Below are positions 46,047-55,464 of a stretch of 64,000 nt of DNA, in pieces. This DNA is from Erythrobacter donghaensis (GTDB taxonomy: Bacteria > Pseudomonadota > Alphaproteobacteria > Sphingomonadales > Sphingomonadaceae), in assembly GCF_002155425.1 (NCBI RefSeq), contig NZ_MUYG01000011.1:434001-498000 (forward strand), given 5' to 3'. The translations under genes and the position numbers were made by a program. Position 1 is the first letter of the stretch. Each line of letters begins with the position of its first letter. The notes beneath the pieces were generated by a model. That model saw only the letters and a list, made by a program, of their open reading frames with translations. It had not been told where the DNA came from and did not search any database.

Positions 46047-47827
46047 CCGACCAAGCCTCTCCCCGCCGCCTGCGTTCGCGCGACTGGTTCGACAACCGCG
46101 AACGCATGGACATGACGGCGCTCTATCTCGAACGCTTCATGAATTACGGGGTGACGCCCGAGGAACTGCAAAGCGGCAAGCCGATCATCGGTATCGCGCA
46201 GTCGGGCAGCGACCTTTCCCCCTGCAACCGCATCCATGTCGATCTGGCCCAGCGCACCCGTGACGGGATCCGCGATGCGGGCGGGATTCCGATCGAGTTT
46301 CCGGTCCACCCGATCTTCGAGAACTGCCGCCGGCCGACCGCCGCGCTCGATCGCAACCTGCTTTATCTGGGGCTGGTGGAGCTGCTCAACGGCTATCCGC
46401 TCGATGGCGTGGTGCTGACGACGGGGTGCGACAAGACCACGCCCTCGCAGATCATGGCGGCATCGACGGTCGATATTCCCGCCATCGTCCTCAGTGGCGG
46501 ACCGATGCTCGACGGCTGGCATGAAGGCGAGCTGGTCGGCTCCGGCACGGTGATCTGGCGCAGCCGCCGCAAGCTGGCGGCAGGCGAGATCGACGAGGAG
46601 GAATTCCTCCAGCGCGCCACCGGCAGCGCGCCCTCTGCGGGCCATTGCAATTCGATGGGCACGGCGAGCACGATGAACGCGGTCGCCGAGGCGCTGGGCC
46701 TGTCGCTCACCGGCTGCGCCGCGATCCCCGCGCCCTATCGCGAGCGCGGGCAGATGGCCTATCGCACGGGACGCCGCATCGTCGAGATGGTGCTCGAAGA
46801 CCTCAAGCCCTCCGACATTCTCACCCGCGAAGCCTTTGAAAACGCAATTGCTTGCGTGAGCGTCATCGGCGGCTCGTCCAACGCTCAGCCGCACATCATG
46901 GCGATGGCCGCCCACGCGGGCGTGCCGCTGGAAACGGATGTGTGGCAGACCCACGGCTACGATCTGCCGCTGCTGGTCAACATGCAACCCGCGGGCGAAT
47001 ATCTCGGTGAGCGCTTTCACCGCGCGGGCGGCGTGCCTGCGGCCTTGTGGGAACTGCTCAACGCCGGACGGCTCCACGGCGATGTGGTCACCTGCACCGG
47101 CAAGACAATGGCCGAAAACCTCGCACACGCTGAAAGCCCCGACCGCGAGATGATCCGCCCCTTCGCCGATCCGCTGATCGACAAGGCGGGCTTCATGGTG
47201 CTGTCGGGCAACCTGTTCGACTTCGCGATCCTCAAGACCAGCGTGATCGGCCCCGCCTTCCGCGCGCGCTACCTCTCGCGCCCCGGCATGGAAGGCGTGT
47301 TCGAAGCCCGTGCGATCGTGTTCGACGGGTCGGACGATTACCACCACCGCATCAACGACCCCGCGCTCGCCATCGACGAGGACTGCATTCTCGTGATCCG
47401 CGGCTCGGGCGTGATCGGCTGGCCGGGGAGCGCCGAGGTCGTCAACATGCAGCCGCCCGATGCGATGATCCGCGCCGGCAAGCCGTGGCTGCCGACGCTG
47501 GGCGACGGGCGGCAATCGGGGACGAGCGACAGCCCCTCGATCCTCAACGTCAGCCCCGAAAGCGCGGTCGGCGGAGGCCTCTCGTGGCTGCGCACCGGGG
47601 ATGTGATCCGCGTCGATCTCAATGCGCGCACCTGCAACGCGCTGGTGGACGAAGCGGAAATCGCCCGCCGCCGCGCCGAGGAAACCTGCCCGCCGGTGCC
47701 CGAAAGCCAGACCCCGTGGGAGGAACTCTACCGCGAGAAGACCGGGCAACTGGCCGAAGGCGGCGTAATGGACTTCGCGCTCAAATATCGCGGAACCGCA
47801 AGGAAGCTGCCGCGGCATAATCATTGA
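46043..47827 (+). CDS. xylD: D-xylonate dehydratase (IlvD/Edd family)
   Basis: 594 residues, the length of Caulobacter XylD. The iron-sulfur ligands are three Cys: 61 in SDLSPCNRIHV, 129 in LTTGCDKTTPSQ and 202 in SAGHCNSMGTAST, with the same spacing as known sugar-acid dehydratases. Other family stretches are GGPMLDGWHEGELVGSG and PAFRARYLSRPG. It turns D-xylonate into 2-keto-3-deoxy-xylonate in the cytoplasm. It starts inside the stop of the LacI-family gene. A weak hairpin (CCCGTTGCGGG then CTTTT near 47941-47961) may end the transcript. Confidence 0.93.
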   Translation: MTDQASPRRLRSRDWFDNRERMDMTALYLERFMNYGVTPEELQSGKPIIGIAQSGSDLSPCNRIHVDLAQRTRDGIRDAGGIPIEFPVHPIFENCRRPTAALDRNLLYLGLVELLNGYPLDGVVLTTGCDKTTPSQIMAASTVDIPAIVLSGGPMLDGWHEGELVGSGTVIWRSRRKLAAGEIDEEEFLQRATGSAPSAGHCNSMGTASTMNAVAEALGLSLTGCAAIPAPYRERGQMAYRTGRRIVEMVLEDLKPSDILTREAFENAIACVSVIGGSSNAQPHIMAMAAHAGVPLETDVWQTHGYDLPLLVNMQPAGEYLGERFHRAGGVPAALWELLNAGRLHGDVVTCTGKTMAENLAHAESPDREMIRPFADPLIDKAGFMVLSGNLFDFAILKTSVIGPAFRARYLSRPGMEGVFEARAIVFDGSDDYHHRINDPALAIDEDCILVIRGSGVIGWPGSAEVVNMQPPDAMIRAGKPWLPTLGDGRQSGTSDSPSILNVSPESAVGGGLSWLRTGDVIRVDLNARTCNALVDEAEIARRRAEETCPPVPESQTPWEELYREKTGQLAEGGVMDFALKYRGTARKLPRHNH

Positions 47828-48037
47828 CGCAGGCCGAGGTCACGGCACCCGCGCCCTGAGATGGCTCTCCTGCTGCGCTGCGACCTGACAGGATCGCCGC
47901 CATGCCTGCGTCTTTCGCCATCCGCTCCGTACTATTCCGCCCGTTGCGGGGGGCTTTTGCGCGGGCCGGAGTTTTGCTTTTGGACAGTGTCTCATGTGTC
48001 TCCAACACGGAGGCGCGGGCGGATCTGGCAGGGGGTG

Positions 48038-48883
48038 TCAGGTGGCGGTGATTCGCAGGGTGAGGCTGATCGATTCGCCCGGCGCGCATAGCGGCATGGC
48101 GCCGGTATTGGCCGCGTCGGGCGCATGGTTGACCGGCTCCAGACACAGGATGTCGGGCGCTTCGGGGGCGTAGAGGTGGAGATGCTCCGCTCCCTCGGCG
48201 GCCAGCGTGATGGTGCCGAGGTCGTCGCGCACCTCGGCCCGCCCGGCCCAGCCGGTGAAGCAGTGGTCGATCGTCGCCTCGGGCAGCGGCGCGCCGCGGG
48301 CGAAGTCGGCGAAGTGGTCGGCAGCGCGCATCGCGCCGGTCGGCAACATGTCCGCGCCCACATCGACCACGCGCTCGGCGCTGAAGGTCACGCGGCTTTC
48401 GGGGCGGCGGCGCAGATAGGGGTGGAGGCCGATCCCCCCCGGCATAAACCGCTCGGAACGGTTGGTGAGCGACAGCGTGATCCGGCAGCCGGCGTCGGTG
48501 AGAGCGACCGCCTGCCGCGCCTCGTAGGCCCAGGGCCAGCCGGGTGCGGCACCGTCGTGGCGGTGGAGCAGCACGCAAGCCTCGGGCGTCTGGCTCTCGA
48601 CCTGCCACGGCGATTGCCAGCCGTGGCCGTGGATGGCGTGGCGCTCGGGCGGGAAGTTGGGGGCGAGCGCGACGACGCGGCCCTCCCAGCCGAAGCGGCC
48701 CGCGCCGATGCGGTTGCACCACGGCACCATCGGGAAGCAGGCCGCCGCCAGCGGGTCGGTCGCGCCCGGCGGCATCGTGCGCAGGATCGGCAGGCCGCCG
48801 CAGGTCAGCGCGGCGATCAACCCGCCCGCCTCGGGAAGCAGCCGCGCCTGCCACGCGCCGGATTGGAGGAGGATGTCGGTCAT
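48038..48883 (-). CDS. Aldose 1-epimerase (mutarotase)
   Basis: 281 residues from the ATG at 48883. The fold is the galactose mutarotase beta-sandwich: MVPWCNRIGAGRF, the first catalytic His in ERHAIHGHGWQSPW and the second in GGIGLHPYLRRRP. It would interconvert alpha and beta anomers of xylose, which speeds oxidation by the anomer-specific dehydrogenase. It has no signal peptide, so it acts in the cytoplasm. It is the last gene of the xylX-xylB-xylC-esterase-epimerase operon. Confidence 0.88.
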   Translation of the reverse strand: MTDILLQSGAWQARLLPEAGGLIAALTCGGLPILRTMPPGATDPLAAACFPMVPWCNRIGAGRFGWEGRVVALAPNFPPERHAIHGHGWQSPWQVESQTPEACVLLHRHDGAAPGWPWAYEARQAVALTDAGCRITLSLTNRSERFMPGGIGLHPYLRRRPESRVTFSAERVVDVGADMLPTGAMRAADHFADFARGAPLPEATIDHCFTGWAGRAEVRDDLGTITLAAEGAEHLHLYAPEAPDILCLEPVNHAPDAANTGAMPLCAPGESISLTLRITAT

Positions 48884-48943
48884 GAACTTCGGAGCCTCAC
48901 CGCGGTCAGGCTGCCGCCGCCAGCGCATCGCGGCGCGGGATCG

Positions 48944-50854
48944 TCATGGCGCGATGTCGAGCCCGAAGCCCGGAACCGGCATCCCTTCGCCGTCGACCAG
49001 ATTGACCACCGGCGCATCGGCCCAGGCATATCGCACCCGGGTCGGGGCCATGCCCTCGGGCACAGGGAGGATCAGGCGGTCGCCCTCGGCGCGGGCGAGT
49101 AGGAAGCGGCAGGTGCCAAGCCCCGCCGCGCACAGCTCGACACCGAGAGGGTAGGGTCCGCCTTGCACCTGAAGCGCGCCCGCGATCCCGGTGAAGCTGA
49201 TCGTCACCGCCGCGCCATCACGCTCTGCCCGCTCGGGCATGGGCATGGCGCGGCCATCGAAGGCTTGGGCGAGGCGCTTGCCGAGGTCGTTCTTGTTGGC
49301 GGGGTGGATGTCGGTGGGCTCGCCAATGTCGATCGCGGTGACGAGCGCGGCGTTGGCATCGGCCACGACGGCGCGGCGCTGCTCGTCACGCAGCTGCGCC
49401 CAGCCGGATTCGCCGGGTTCGGAGCGGCGCTCGCCCCAGTCGGCGAGCTGCACCACCAGCATCCGCGCCTGCGGGCCGAACTGCCGCCGCCACCCGGCGA
49501 ACAGCGCGGCGAGCTTGGGATGGTAGGGGCCTTGCCCCGCATCGGCCTCGCCCTGATACCAGGCCACGCCGGCGAGCCGCATCCGGCCGAGCGGGGCGAT
49601 CATCGCATTGTGCATCACGCCGATCCCGGCATTGGCATCCCACGGCGCGCGCGGAGGAATGTCGGTGACGGTGGTGGTGGCATATTGCCAGTTCGCGCCC
49701 AGCGGCACCATCTCGCCATTGGCGGCGGTGAAAGCGAGGCGCTCCGGCCCGGCAAAAAAGCCGCCCGTGTCCCACATGTTGTTGGCGGCGATCAGGATGA
49801 CGTTCTCGCCCGCCTTCAGGTGCTTGGCCGGCACGCGGTAGGTGCGCTCCACCCCCCAGCCGAAGGTGTAGCCGACGGGATGCCCGTTGACGAAGGTCAG
49901 GTCCATGTCGTCGATCGCACCGATCGCGAGGCTGCCGTCGCCGCGCGCCTGCTCGGCGGTGAGCGTGATGGTCTGCTTCAGCCACACATTGGCGCGCGGA
50001 TTGGTGTCGAGCCCGGTGCCTTCCCACTCGTTCCACATCGTGAACTTGGGGATCGGCTTCCAGTCGAGCAGCGCCGGGTTTTTCCAAGGCTCGCGGCCCC
50101 CGTCGCGCGCGCGCCAGAAATCGAACCAGCCCGGCACGAAGGCCTGCGTGGCGGCATAGGGATCGCGGTTGTAGAGCGCGAGCAGTTCCAGCGCTTCGGC
50201 GCCTTCGATCGTCTTGCCACCTGCGGGATCGTACCACGCCCGCGCAGCGCTGCCGCCCCAGTTGGCGTGGATCAGCCCAACTGGCGTTGCGGGATCCTTG
50301 CGGCGCAGCGCCTTGGCCATGTAGAAGCAGGCTGCGGAGAAGGGCGCGACCGTCTCGGCGGTGGCGGCCTTCCACCCGGTCGGCGCAGCGAAGCGCGCCT
50401 GCGGCACCGGCGCGGTCGATTTCGGCACCATCAGCAGGCGGATGCCGTCATCCGCCGCCTGCCGGAGCTGGTTGTCGATATCGAGCGCGCGCGTCACCGG
50501 CAGTTCCATGTTGGACTGCCCGCCGCAGAGGAAGACATTGCCGATCAGGATGTTGGCATAGGTCGTCGTGCCGGTCGCGTCGCTGACCGTCAGCGCGCTC
50601 GGGGCGGCGGCGGTGTTCTGCGCGGGGAGGGTGATGACGAAGTCGCCCGCCGGGTCGCTGACCGCACGCGCCTCGCTCGCGCCCAGTCGTGCGGTGACCG
50701 TCACCCCCGCCTGCGTTTGCCCGGAGAGCACCAGCGGGTGGCCGGCCTGAAGCACCATGTTGTCGCCGAAACCGGGATCGAGCACCGGATGCGCCGCAGC
50801 CGGCACCGCCATCACCGCGGCGAGCGGCACGGCCATGATCGGCCAGCGCGTCAT
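48944..50854 (-). CDS. Sialate O-acetylesterase-type (SASA) carbohydrate esterase
   Basis: 636 residues with a signal peptide (IMAVPLAAVMAVPAAAHP). The motif FLCGGQSNMELPVTRAL carries the catalytic Ser of SGNH/SASA esterases; a jelly-roll-like insert (about 300-400) and GVAWYQGEADAGQGPYHPKL follow. In a xylan locus the likely job is removing acetyl groups from xylan or its oligomers in the periplasm. The family name reflects homologues on sialic acid and should not be taken as substrate. It overlaps xylC by 4 bp, an exported enzyme inside a cytoplasmic pathway operon. Confidence 0.87.
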   Translation of the reverse strand: MTRWPIMAVPLAAVMAVPAAAHPVLDPGFGDNMVLQAGHPLVLSGQTQAGVTVTARLGASEARAVSDPAGDFVITLPAQNTAAAPSALTVSDATGTTTYANILIGNVFLCGGQSNMELPVTRALDIDNQLRQAADDGIRLLMVPKSTAPVPQARFAAPTGWKAATAETVAPFSAACFYMAKALRRKDPATPVGLIHANWGGSAARAWYDPAGGKTIEGAEALELLALYNRDPYAATQAFVPGWFDFWRARDGGREPWKNPALLDWKPIPKFTMWNEWEGTGLDTNPRANVWLKQTITLTAEQARGDGSLAIGAIDDMDLTFVNGHPVGYTFGWGVERTYRVPAKHLKAGENVILIAANNMWDTGGFFAGPERLAFTAANGEMVPLGANWQYATTTVTDIPPRAPWDANAGIGVMHNAMIAPLGRMRLAGVAWYQGEADAGQGPYHPKLAALFAGWRRQFGPQARMLVVQLADWGERRSEPGESGWAQLRDEQRRAVVADANAALVTAIDIGEPTDIHPANKNDLGKRLAQAFDGRAMPMPERAERDGAAVTISFTGIAGALQVQGGPYPLGVELCAAGLGTCRFLLARAEGDRLILPVPEGMAPTRVRYAWADAPVVNLVDGEGMPVPGFGLDIAP

Positions 50855-51735
50855 CCCAGTTTCGCGAGGGTCTGGGCGACTCCTGCCACCGGAGCGGGGA
50901 AGGCGAACAGACTGCCCGACAGGGGCATCTGCGCCATGTCAGCGTCGGTCATATTCTTGATCGCGGTGGTGACGAAGGCGGTGCCGAGGTCAGGCCCGCC
51001 GAAAGCGAGCTTGGTCACGTCGCGCGCCGGGATCGGCACCGTGGCGACCAGCGCGCCTTCGGGCGAGAACCGCGCGACGCAGGAGCCGAGATAGAGCCCG
51101 GTCCACAGATAATCCTCGGCATCGACCACCGGACCATCGGGATAGGCATGGGGGAACAGCGCCCCCGTATCGGCAAACAGCCGCGCCTCGCCCACGCTGT
51201 CTTCCGACAGGTCGGCGACGAAGATCTTCTGCGCGCCGGTGTCGGTGAAATAGATGCGGGTGCCCGCAGCGTTGACGGCAGGGCCGTTGGTGATCGTGAT
51301 CCCGCTCGGCCCGGCGGGGCGGATCGAGCCCCGGTCGAAGACGTAGAACCGGCCCGAGCCCTCGCGCTCGCCATCGTCCATCGATCCGAACCACACCCGG
51401 CCCCACGGATCGGTGCAGACATCGTTGAGCCTATTGGTCGCCGGTTCCCCCGGTATGCCGGTAAGCTTGGTGAAGGTGTCGGTCTCGGGCGCGAAGGTGT
51501 AGAGCCCGTCCTTCAAGCCGCACAGCAGCAGCCCGCCCTCGGCAGGCACGGCCCAGCCGATCTGGTCGGGCGCTTCGGCAAAGCCGTTGCTGCCGTTGGT
51601 CGGATCGAAATGCCACAAGCGGTGGCGCTTGATGTCGACGAACCACAGGATGCGGCGACCCGCATCCCATACCGCGCCTTCGCCCAGCAGGCTGTCGGCG
51701 GCGAGCACCGCCTTGACCGGAAGTGTCATCTCCAT
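50851..51735 (-). CDS. xylC: Xylonolactonase (SMP-30/gluconolactonase family)
   Basis: 294 residues. A six-bladed propeller of the SMP-30 family: LLGEGAVWDAGRRILWFVDI with the first metal-binding Glu, NRLNDVCTDPWGRVWFGSMD with Asn/Asp ligands, and YPDGPVVDAEDYLWTGLYLG with the Asp near the end. It hydrolyses D-xylono-lactone to D-xylonate. It sits between the xylose dehydrogenase and esterase genes with overlaps on both sides, a good basis for choosing xylonolactone over other lactones. Confidence 0.9.
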   Translation of the reverse strand: MEMTLPVKAVLAADSLLGEGAVWDAGRRILWFVDIKRHRLWHFDPTNGSNGFAEAPDQIGWAVPAEGGLLLCGLKDGLYTFAPETDTFTKLTGIPGEPATNRLNDVCTDPWGRVWFGSMDDGEREGSGRFYVFDRGSIRPAGPSGITITNGPAVNAAGTRIYFTDTGAQKIFVADLSEDSVGEARLFADTGALFPHAYPDGPVVDAEDYLWTGLYLGSCVARFSPEGALVATVPIPARDVTKLAFGGPDLGTAFVTTAIKNMTDADMAQMPLSGSLFAFPAPVAGVAQTLAKLG

Positions 51736-52517
51736 CCGGCATCCACCCAGTAATTATGCGCGGTGCAGAAGCGCGCATCGTCGGACGCAAGGAACAGCGC
51801 CATCGCGGCGATATCGGCAGGCTGGATGCGCCCGTCGAGGCATTGCGAGGCGACGATCTCGGCCTCGCCTTCGGGCGTGTACCAGCGCATCTGGCGCGGG
51901 GTCTGGACGTTGCCGGGCACGATGGTGTTGACGCGGATGTTATCGCGACCCAGCTCACGCGCCAGACTGCGGGTCAGCCCCTCGATCGCGGCCTTGGCGG
52001 TCTGGTAGATCACCAGATCCTTCAGCCCCAGATGCCAGCTGATCGAGCCCATGTTGACGATCGACCCGCCGCCCGCCGCGCGCATCGCGGGAACCACCGC
52101 CTGTGCGGCGAAGAACTGGTGCTTGAGGTTCACCGCCATCCGCTCGTCCCAATAGGCAGGGGTGACGTCATCGAGGCTGTGCCGGTCATCGCTGGCGGCG
52201 TTGTTGATGAGCACATCGCACCCACCGATCTGATCCATCAGCGCGCCGATCTTGGCGGTGTAGTCCTCGCAATCGGTGATGTCGCAGGGGAGGAAGTGCG
52301 GCGGATGATCCGCGCCCGCCAGCCGCCCGATCAGCGCTTCGCTGGGGTGCTCTTGAATGTCGACAAAGCCCACCATCGCGCCCTGACGCGCAAAGGCCTC
52401 GACCATTCCTTCGCCGATGCCGGAGCCGCCACCGCTGACGATCACCCGCTTGCCCGTCAAGCTCGGGTAGAGCGCGCTGTGCACCCCGGCGCTGCTGGTT
52501 TGCGCGTCCAAGTCCAT
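51726..52517 (-). CDS. xylB: D-xylose 1-dehydrogenase (SDR family)
   Basis: 263 residues from the ATG at 52517 (GGGATGGGGA before it). NAD motif SGGGSGIGEG, then LINNAASDDRHSLDDVTPAY, GSISWHLGLKDLVIYQTAKA with the catalytic Ser, Tyr and Lys, and the ending FCTAHNYWVDAGWR. These stretches are strikingly like Caulobacter XylB, including WYTPEGEAEIVASQCLDGRI. It oxidises D-xylose to xylonolactone. It overlaps xylC by 10 bp and follows xylX by 65 bp. Confidence 0.94.
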   Translation of the reverse strand: MDLDAQTSSAGVHSALYPSLTGKRVIVSGGGSGIGEGMVEAFARQGAMVGFVDIQEHPSEALIGRLAGADHPPHFLPCDITDCEDYTAKIGALMDQIGGCDVLINNAASDDRHSLDDVTPAYWDERMAVNLKHQFFAAQAVVPAMRAAGGGSIVNMGSISWHLGLKDLVIYQTAKAAIEGLTRSLARELGRDNIRVNTIVPGNVQTPRQMRWYTPEGEAEIVASQCLDGRIQPADIAAMALFLASDDARFCTAHNYWVDAGWR

Positions 52518-52582
52518 TCCCCATCCCTGTGGCGGCCGGGATGATCCCCCTCCGGCGGCCTGTGTCAATTCTTATAAGCCGG

Positions 52583-53707
52583 TCACATCGCCGCGATCAG
52601 GCCCCGTTCGGCCAGATTGCGAGCGAAAGCGGTGAATCCCATCGTCCAGGCCGGCGCATCGCGCGACGTGGTGACGGTGTTGGTAAGTGTGCCCAGCCGG
52701 GCCGAGCGGATCGTCACGACATCGCCCACCTTGTGGGTGAAACCGGCGCCGGGCGTGTCGCGGTCCTGCGTCGGCGCGAACAGCGTGCCGCAGAACAGCA
52801 CGAAGCCATCGGGGTAGTGATGTTCCGAGAGGCACTGCGCGACCAGATCGAGCGGATCGCGGCTGATCTGGCTCATGTCGTTGCGCCCTTCGAGGCGGTA
52901 GCCTTCGGGCCCTTCGATGACGAGCTCCACTTCGGCGCGACGCACGTCGTCGATGGTGAAGGTGTCGTCGAACAGGCGGATGAAGGGGCCGATGGCGCAG
53001 CTGGCGTTATTGTCCTTGGCCTTGGACAGCAGCAGCGCCGAGCGGCCTTCGAAATCGCGCAGGTTCACATCATTGCCGAGCGTCGCTCCGACCACTGCGC
53101 CATGTGCATCGCATACCAGCACGACTTCGGGTTCGGGGTTGTTCCAGTCCGAATCCGAGCGCACGCCGACCTGCGCGCCCGTGCCGACCGCCGAAAGCGT
53201 GGGCGCCTTGGAGAAAATCTCCGCATCCGGGCCGATCGCGACTTCGAGATATTGCGACCACATCCCTTCCTCGATCAGCGCCGCCTTCAACTGCGCGGCG
53301 GCCGCGCTGCCGGGGACGACCGAGCGGATGCCGCTGCCGACCTTGTCTTCGAGCTGCGCACGGATGCTGGCGGCGGCGGAGGCGTCACCCCGCGCACGCT
53401 CCTCGATCACGCGCTCGATCGCGGAGAGCGCGAAGGTGACGCCGCTGGCCTTAATTGCCTGCAAATCGATCGGGGCGAGCAGCGACCAGCCTGCAGGCAG
53501 GCCGTCCTCCACCGAGCCGATCACGCGGCCACCCGCAAAGGCGCGCCGGGCGACCGCGCCCGCCACCGTGCTGGCGACGCCGGTGAGATCGTGGATCTGA
53601 CCTTCGGCAATGGTGATGACGCACGGCCCCTCGGGCGACAACGCCCGGCCGATGAAGTGCCCCTCGCGGTAATCCGCCGGCAGACTTTCCAGTATCCTCT
53701 CGGCCAT
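52583..53707 (-). CDS. xylX: 2-keto-3-deoxy-xylonate dehydratase (FAH family)
   Basis: 374 residues. Fumarylacetoacetase-like fold with metal-site pattern NNPEPEVVLVCDAHGAVVG and LGNDVNLRDFEGRSALLLSK, plus SKAKDNNASCAIGPFIR, all like Caulobacter XylX. It dehydrates 2-keto-3-deoxy-xylonate to alpha-ketoglutaric semialdehyde, the step before XylA. It is the first gene of the five-gene leftward operon, with an operator 23 bp before its start. Confidence 0.93.
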   Translation of the reverse strand: MAERILESLPADYREGHFIGRALSPEGPCVITIAEGQIHDLTGVASTVAGAVARRAFAGGRVIGSVEDGLPAGWSLLAPIDLQAIKASGVTFALSAIERVIEERARGDASAAASIRAQLEDKVGSGIRSVVPGSAAAAQLKAALIEEGMWSQYLEVAIGPDAEIFSKAPTLSAVGTGAQVGVRSDSDWNNPEPEVVLVCDAHGAVVGATLGNDVNLRDFEGRSALLLSKAKDNNASCAIGPFIRLFDDTFTIDDVRRAEVELVIEGPEGYRLEGRNDMSQISRDPLDLVAQCLSEHHYPDGFVLFCGTLFAPTQDRDTPGAGFTHKVGDVVTIRSARLGTLTNTVTTSRDAPAWTMGFTAFARNLAERGLIAAM

Positions 53708-53729
53708 TTCTGGCTCTTGCCCTCCGCTC

Positions 53730-53743
53730 TGATAGCGCTACCA
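53730..53743. promoter_or_regulatory. LacI-type operator, site 4
   Basis: TGATAGCGCTACCA, 13 of 14 matches. It lies in the 88-bp gap between divergent xylX and GH43 genes, so it can control both. Confidence 0.87.
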
Positions 53744-53795
53744 TAAGAGCACAATGGCGGGCCGACAAGCCCCCAAAAACACGGGAGGAGAGGCG

Positions 53796-55442
53796 ATGAC
53801 GAGGCATCTAACGGCGCTGGCGGGCGCGTGTGTGCTGGCAGCGACGGGCACGGCGGCGGCGGCGCGCGATGTGGTCGCGCGGTTCGATTATCTCGCCTAC
53901 GAGGCCCCTGCCGAGGCGCCGGTGGCCAAGGGGCAATATCGCAATCCGGTCATTCCCGGCTTCCACCCCGATCCCTCGATCGTGCGGGTGGGCGATGATT
54001 TCTACGCCGTCACCTCGACCTTCAGCTGGTTTCCGGGCCTGCCGATCCTGCATTCGACCGATCTGGTTAATTGGCGGCTGATCGGCAACGCGATCGACCG
54101 CCCGACGCAGCTCGATTTCAGCGGGCTGGGGACAAATCGCGGGCTGTTTGCGCCTGCGATCACACATCACGATGGCAAGTTCTGGATCGTCAACACCTGC
54201 ATCGAATGCGGCGGCAATTTCGTCATCACCGCCGAGGATCCGGCGCGGCCGTGGAGCGATCCAGTGTGGCTCGATTTCGGCGGGATCGATCCTTCGCTGT
54301 TCTTCGACGCCGATGGCAAGGCGTGGATCGTCTACAATGATGCGCCCCCGGGTGAGCCGGAATACGAGGGCCACCGCGCACTATGGCTTCAGGCTTTCGA
54401 CCCGGTGGCGATGACGGTTCTGCCGCAGCGCACGCTGCTGGTCGACAAGGGCGTCGACCCTTCGACCAAGCCGATCTGGGCCGAGGGGCCGCATATCTAC
54501 AAGGTGGGGGACTGGTATTACCTCCTGACCGCCGAGGGCGGCACAGCGGACCAGCACTCGCAGACGATCTACCGCGCGCCCGCGGTGACCGGGCCCTATG
54601 CGCCGGGGCCGTTCAATCCGATCCTCACCCAGCGCGATCTGCCGGCGGAGCGCGCCGACCGGGTCGAGGCGACCGGCCATGCCGATATCCTGCAGCTTGA
54701 CGATGGTAGCTGGTGGGGCGTCTTCCTCGCCACGCGGCCCTTTGCCGGGCAATCGACGCTGCTGGGGCGCGAGACCTTTCTGCTGCCCTTGCGCTGGGTC
54801 GATGGCTGGCCGCGTTTTCTGGGTCGGCAGGAGGCGGTGCCGATGGTGACCACGGCGCCCAAGCTTCCCGCCTCGCCCGCCTCTGCCTGGCAGAGCTGGC
54901 GCGAGGAGTTCGACGGTGCCTTGTCCGATGAATGGATCGGCTTGCGCACGCCGGGGCAGGGGGCGCTGTGGCAGGTCGCAGATGGTGCGCTGCACGTCAC
55001 GGCAGGCCCGGCAGCGGCGGGGAGCCTCGGCCGCCCCGCCTTTACCGGGCGACGGCTGCGGCACCATACCGCCGACATCACCACCCGGCTCGCCTTCACG
55101 CCTGAGCGGCGCGGAGACTTTGCCGGGCTGCTAGCCTTCATGGACGAAAGCCACTTCCTCGCCGCAGGCAAGGAGCAGGGGCGGATCGTGGTGCGGCTGC
55201 GCGACAGCGCGGAGCAAGGGGCTTCCGGCCGGGAGGTCGCCTCGGCCCCACTGCCCACCGACGGCCCGATCGAGCTGCGCCTCGCGCTTGATGGCGGGAG
55301 CGCGGCGGTGTTCTGGCGCGCCGAGGGGGCCGAGGCATGGCAACCGGTCGGCGGCCCGATCAATGTCGAGCCGCTCGCGTCGGTCCATGCCGGGCTGTTC
55401 ACCGGGCTGGTGGTCGGCCCCTATGCCTTTTCGCCGGGATAG
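53796..55442 (+). CDS. GH43 beta-xylosidase/arabinofuranosidase
   Basis: 548 residues from the ATG at 53796, preceded by GGGAGGAGAGG. A Sec signal (HLTALAGACVLAATGTAAAA). The five-bladed propeller has the base Asp59 in GFHPDPSIVRVGDDFY, the pKa-tuning Asp in IDPSLFFDADG and the acid Glu in IWAEGPHIYKVGDWYY. A C-terminal beta-sandwich (about 370-545) is typical of the xylosidase-like GH43 branch. It would trim xylo- or arabinoxylo-oligosaccharides in the periplasm. It is convergent with the GH5 gene, with 22 bp between the stops. Confidence 0.92.
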   Translation: MTRHLTALAGACVLAATGTAAAARDVVARFDYLAYEAPAEAPVAKGQYRNPVIPGFHPDPSIVRVGDDFYAVTSTFSWFPGLPILHSTDLVNWRLIGNAIDRPTQLDFSGLGTNRGLFAPAITHHDGKFWIVNTCIECGGNFVITAEDPARPWSDPVWLDFGGIDPSLFFDADGKAWIVYNDAPPGEPEYEGHRALWLQAFDPVAMTVLPQRTLLVDKGVDPSTKPIWAEGPHIYKVGDWYYLLTAEGGTADQHSQTIYRAPAVTGPYAPGPFNPILTQRDLPAERADRVEATGHADILQLDDGSWWGVFLATRPFAGQSTLLGRETFLLPLRWVDGWPRFLGRQEAVPMVTTAPKLPASPASAWQSWREEFDGALSDEWIGLRTPGQGALWQVADGALHVTAGPAAAGSLGRPAFTGRRLRHHTADITTRLAFTPERRGDFAGLLAFMDESHFLAAGKEQGRIVVRLRDSAEQGASGREVASAPLPTDGPIELRLALDGGSAAVFWRAEGAEAWQPVGGPINVEPLASVHAGLFTGLVVGPYAFSPG

Positions 55443-55464
55443 GGGCCGCGCCGGGGGCGGGGCC

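Noticed and set aside
55443-55464. Terminator between the convergent GH43 and GH5 genes
   Set aside because: GC-rich but the arms do not pair and no T run is present.
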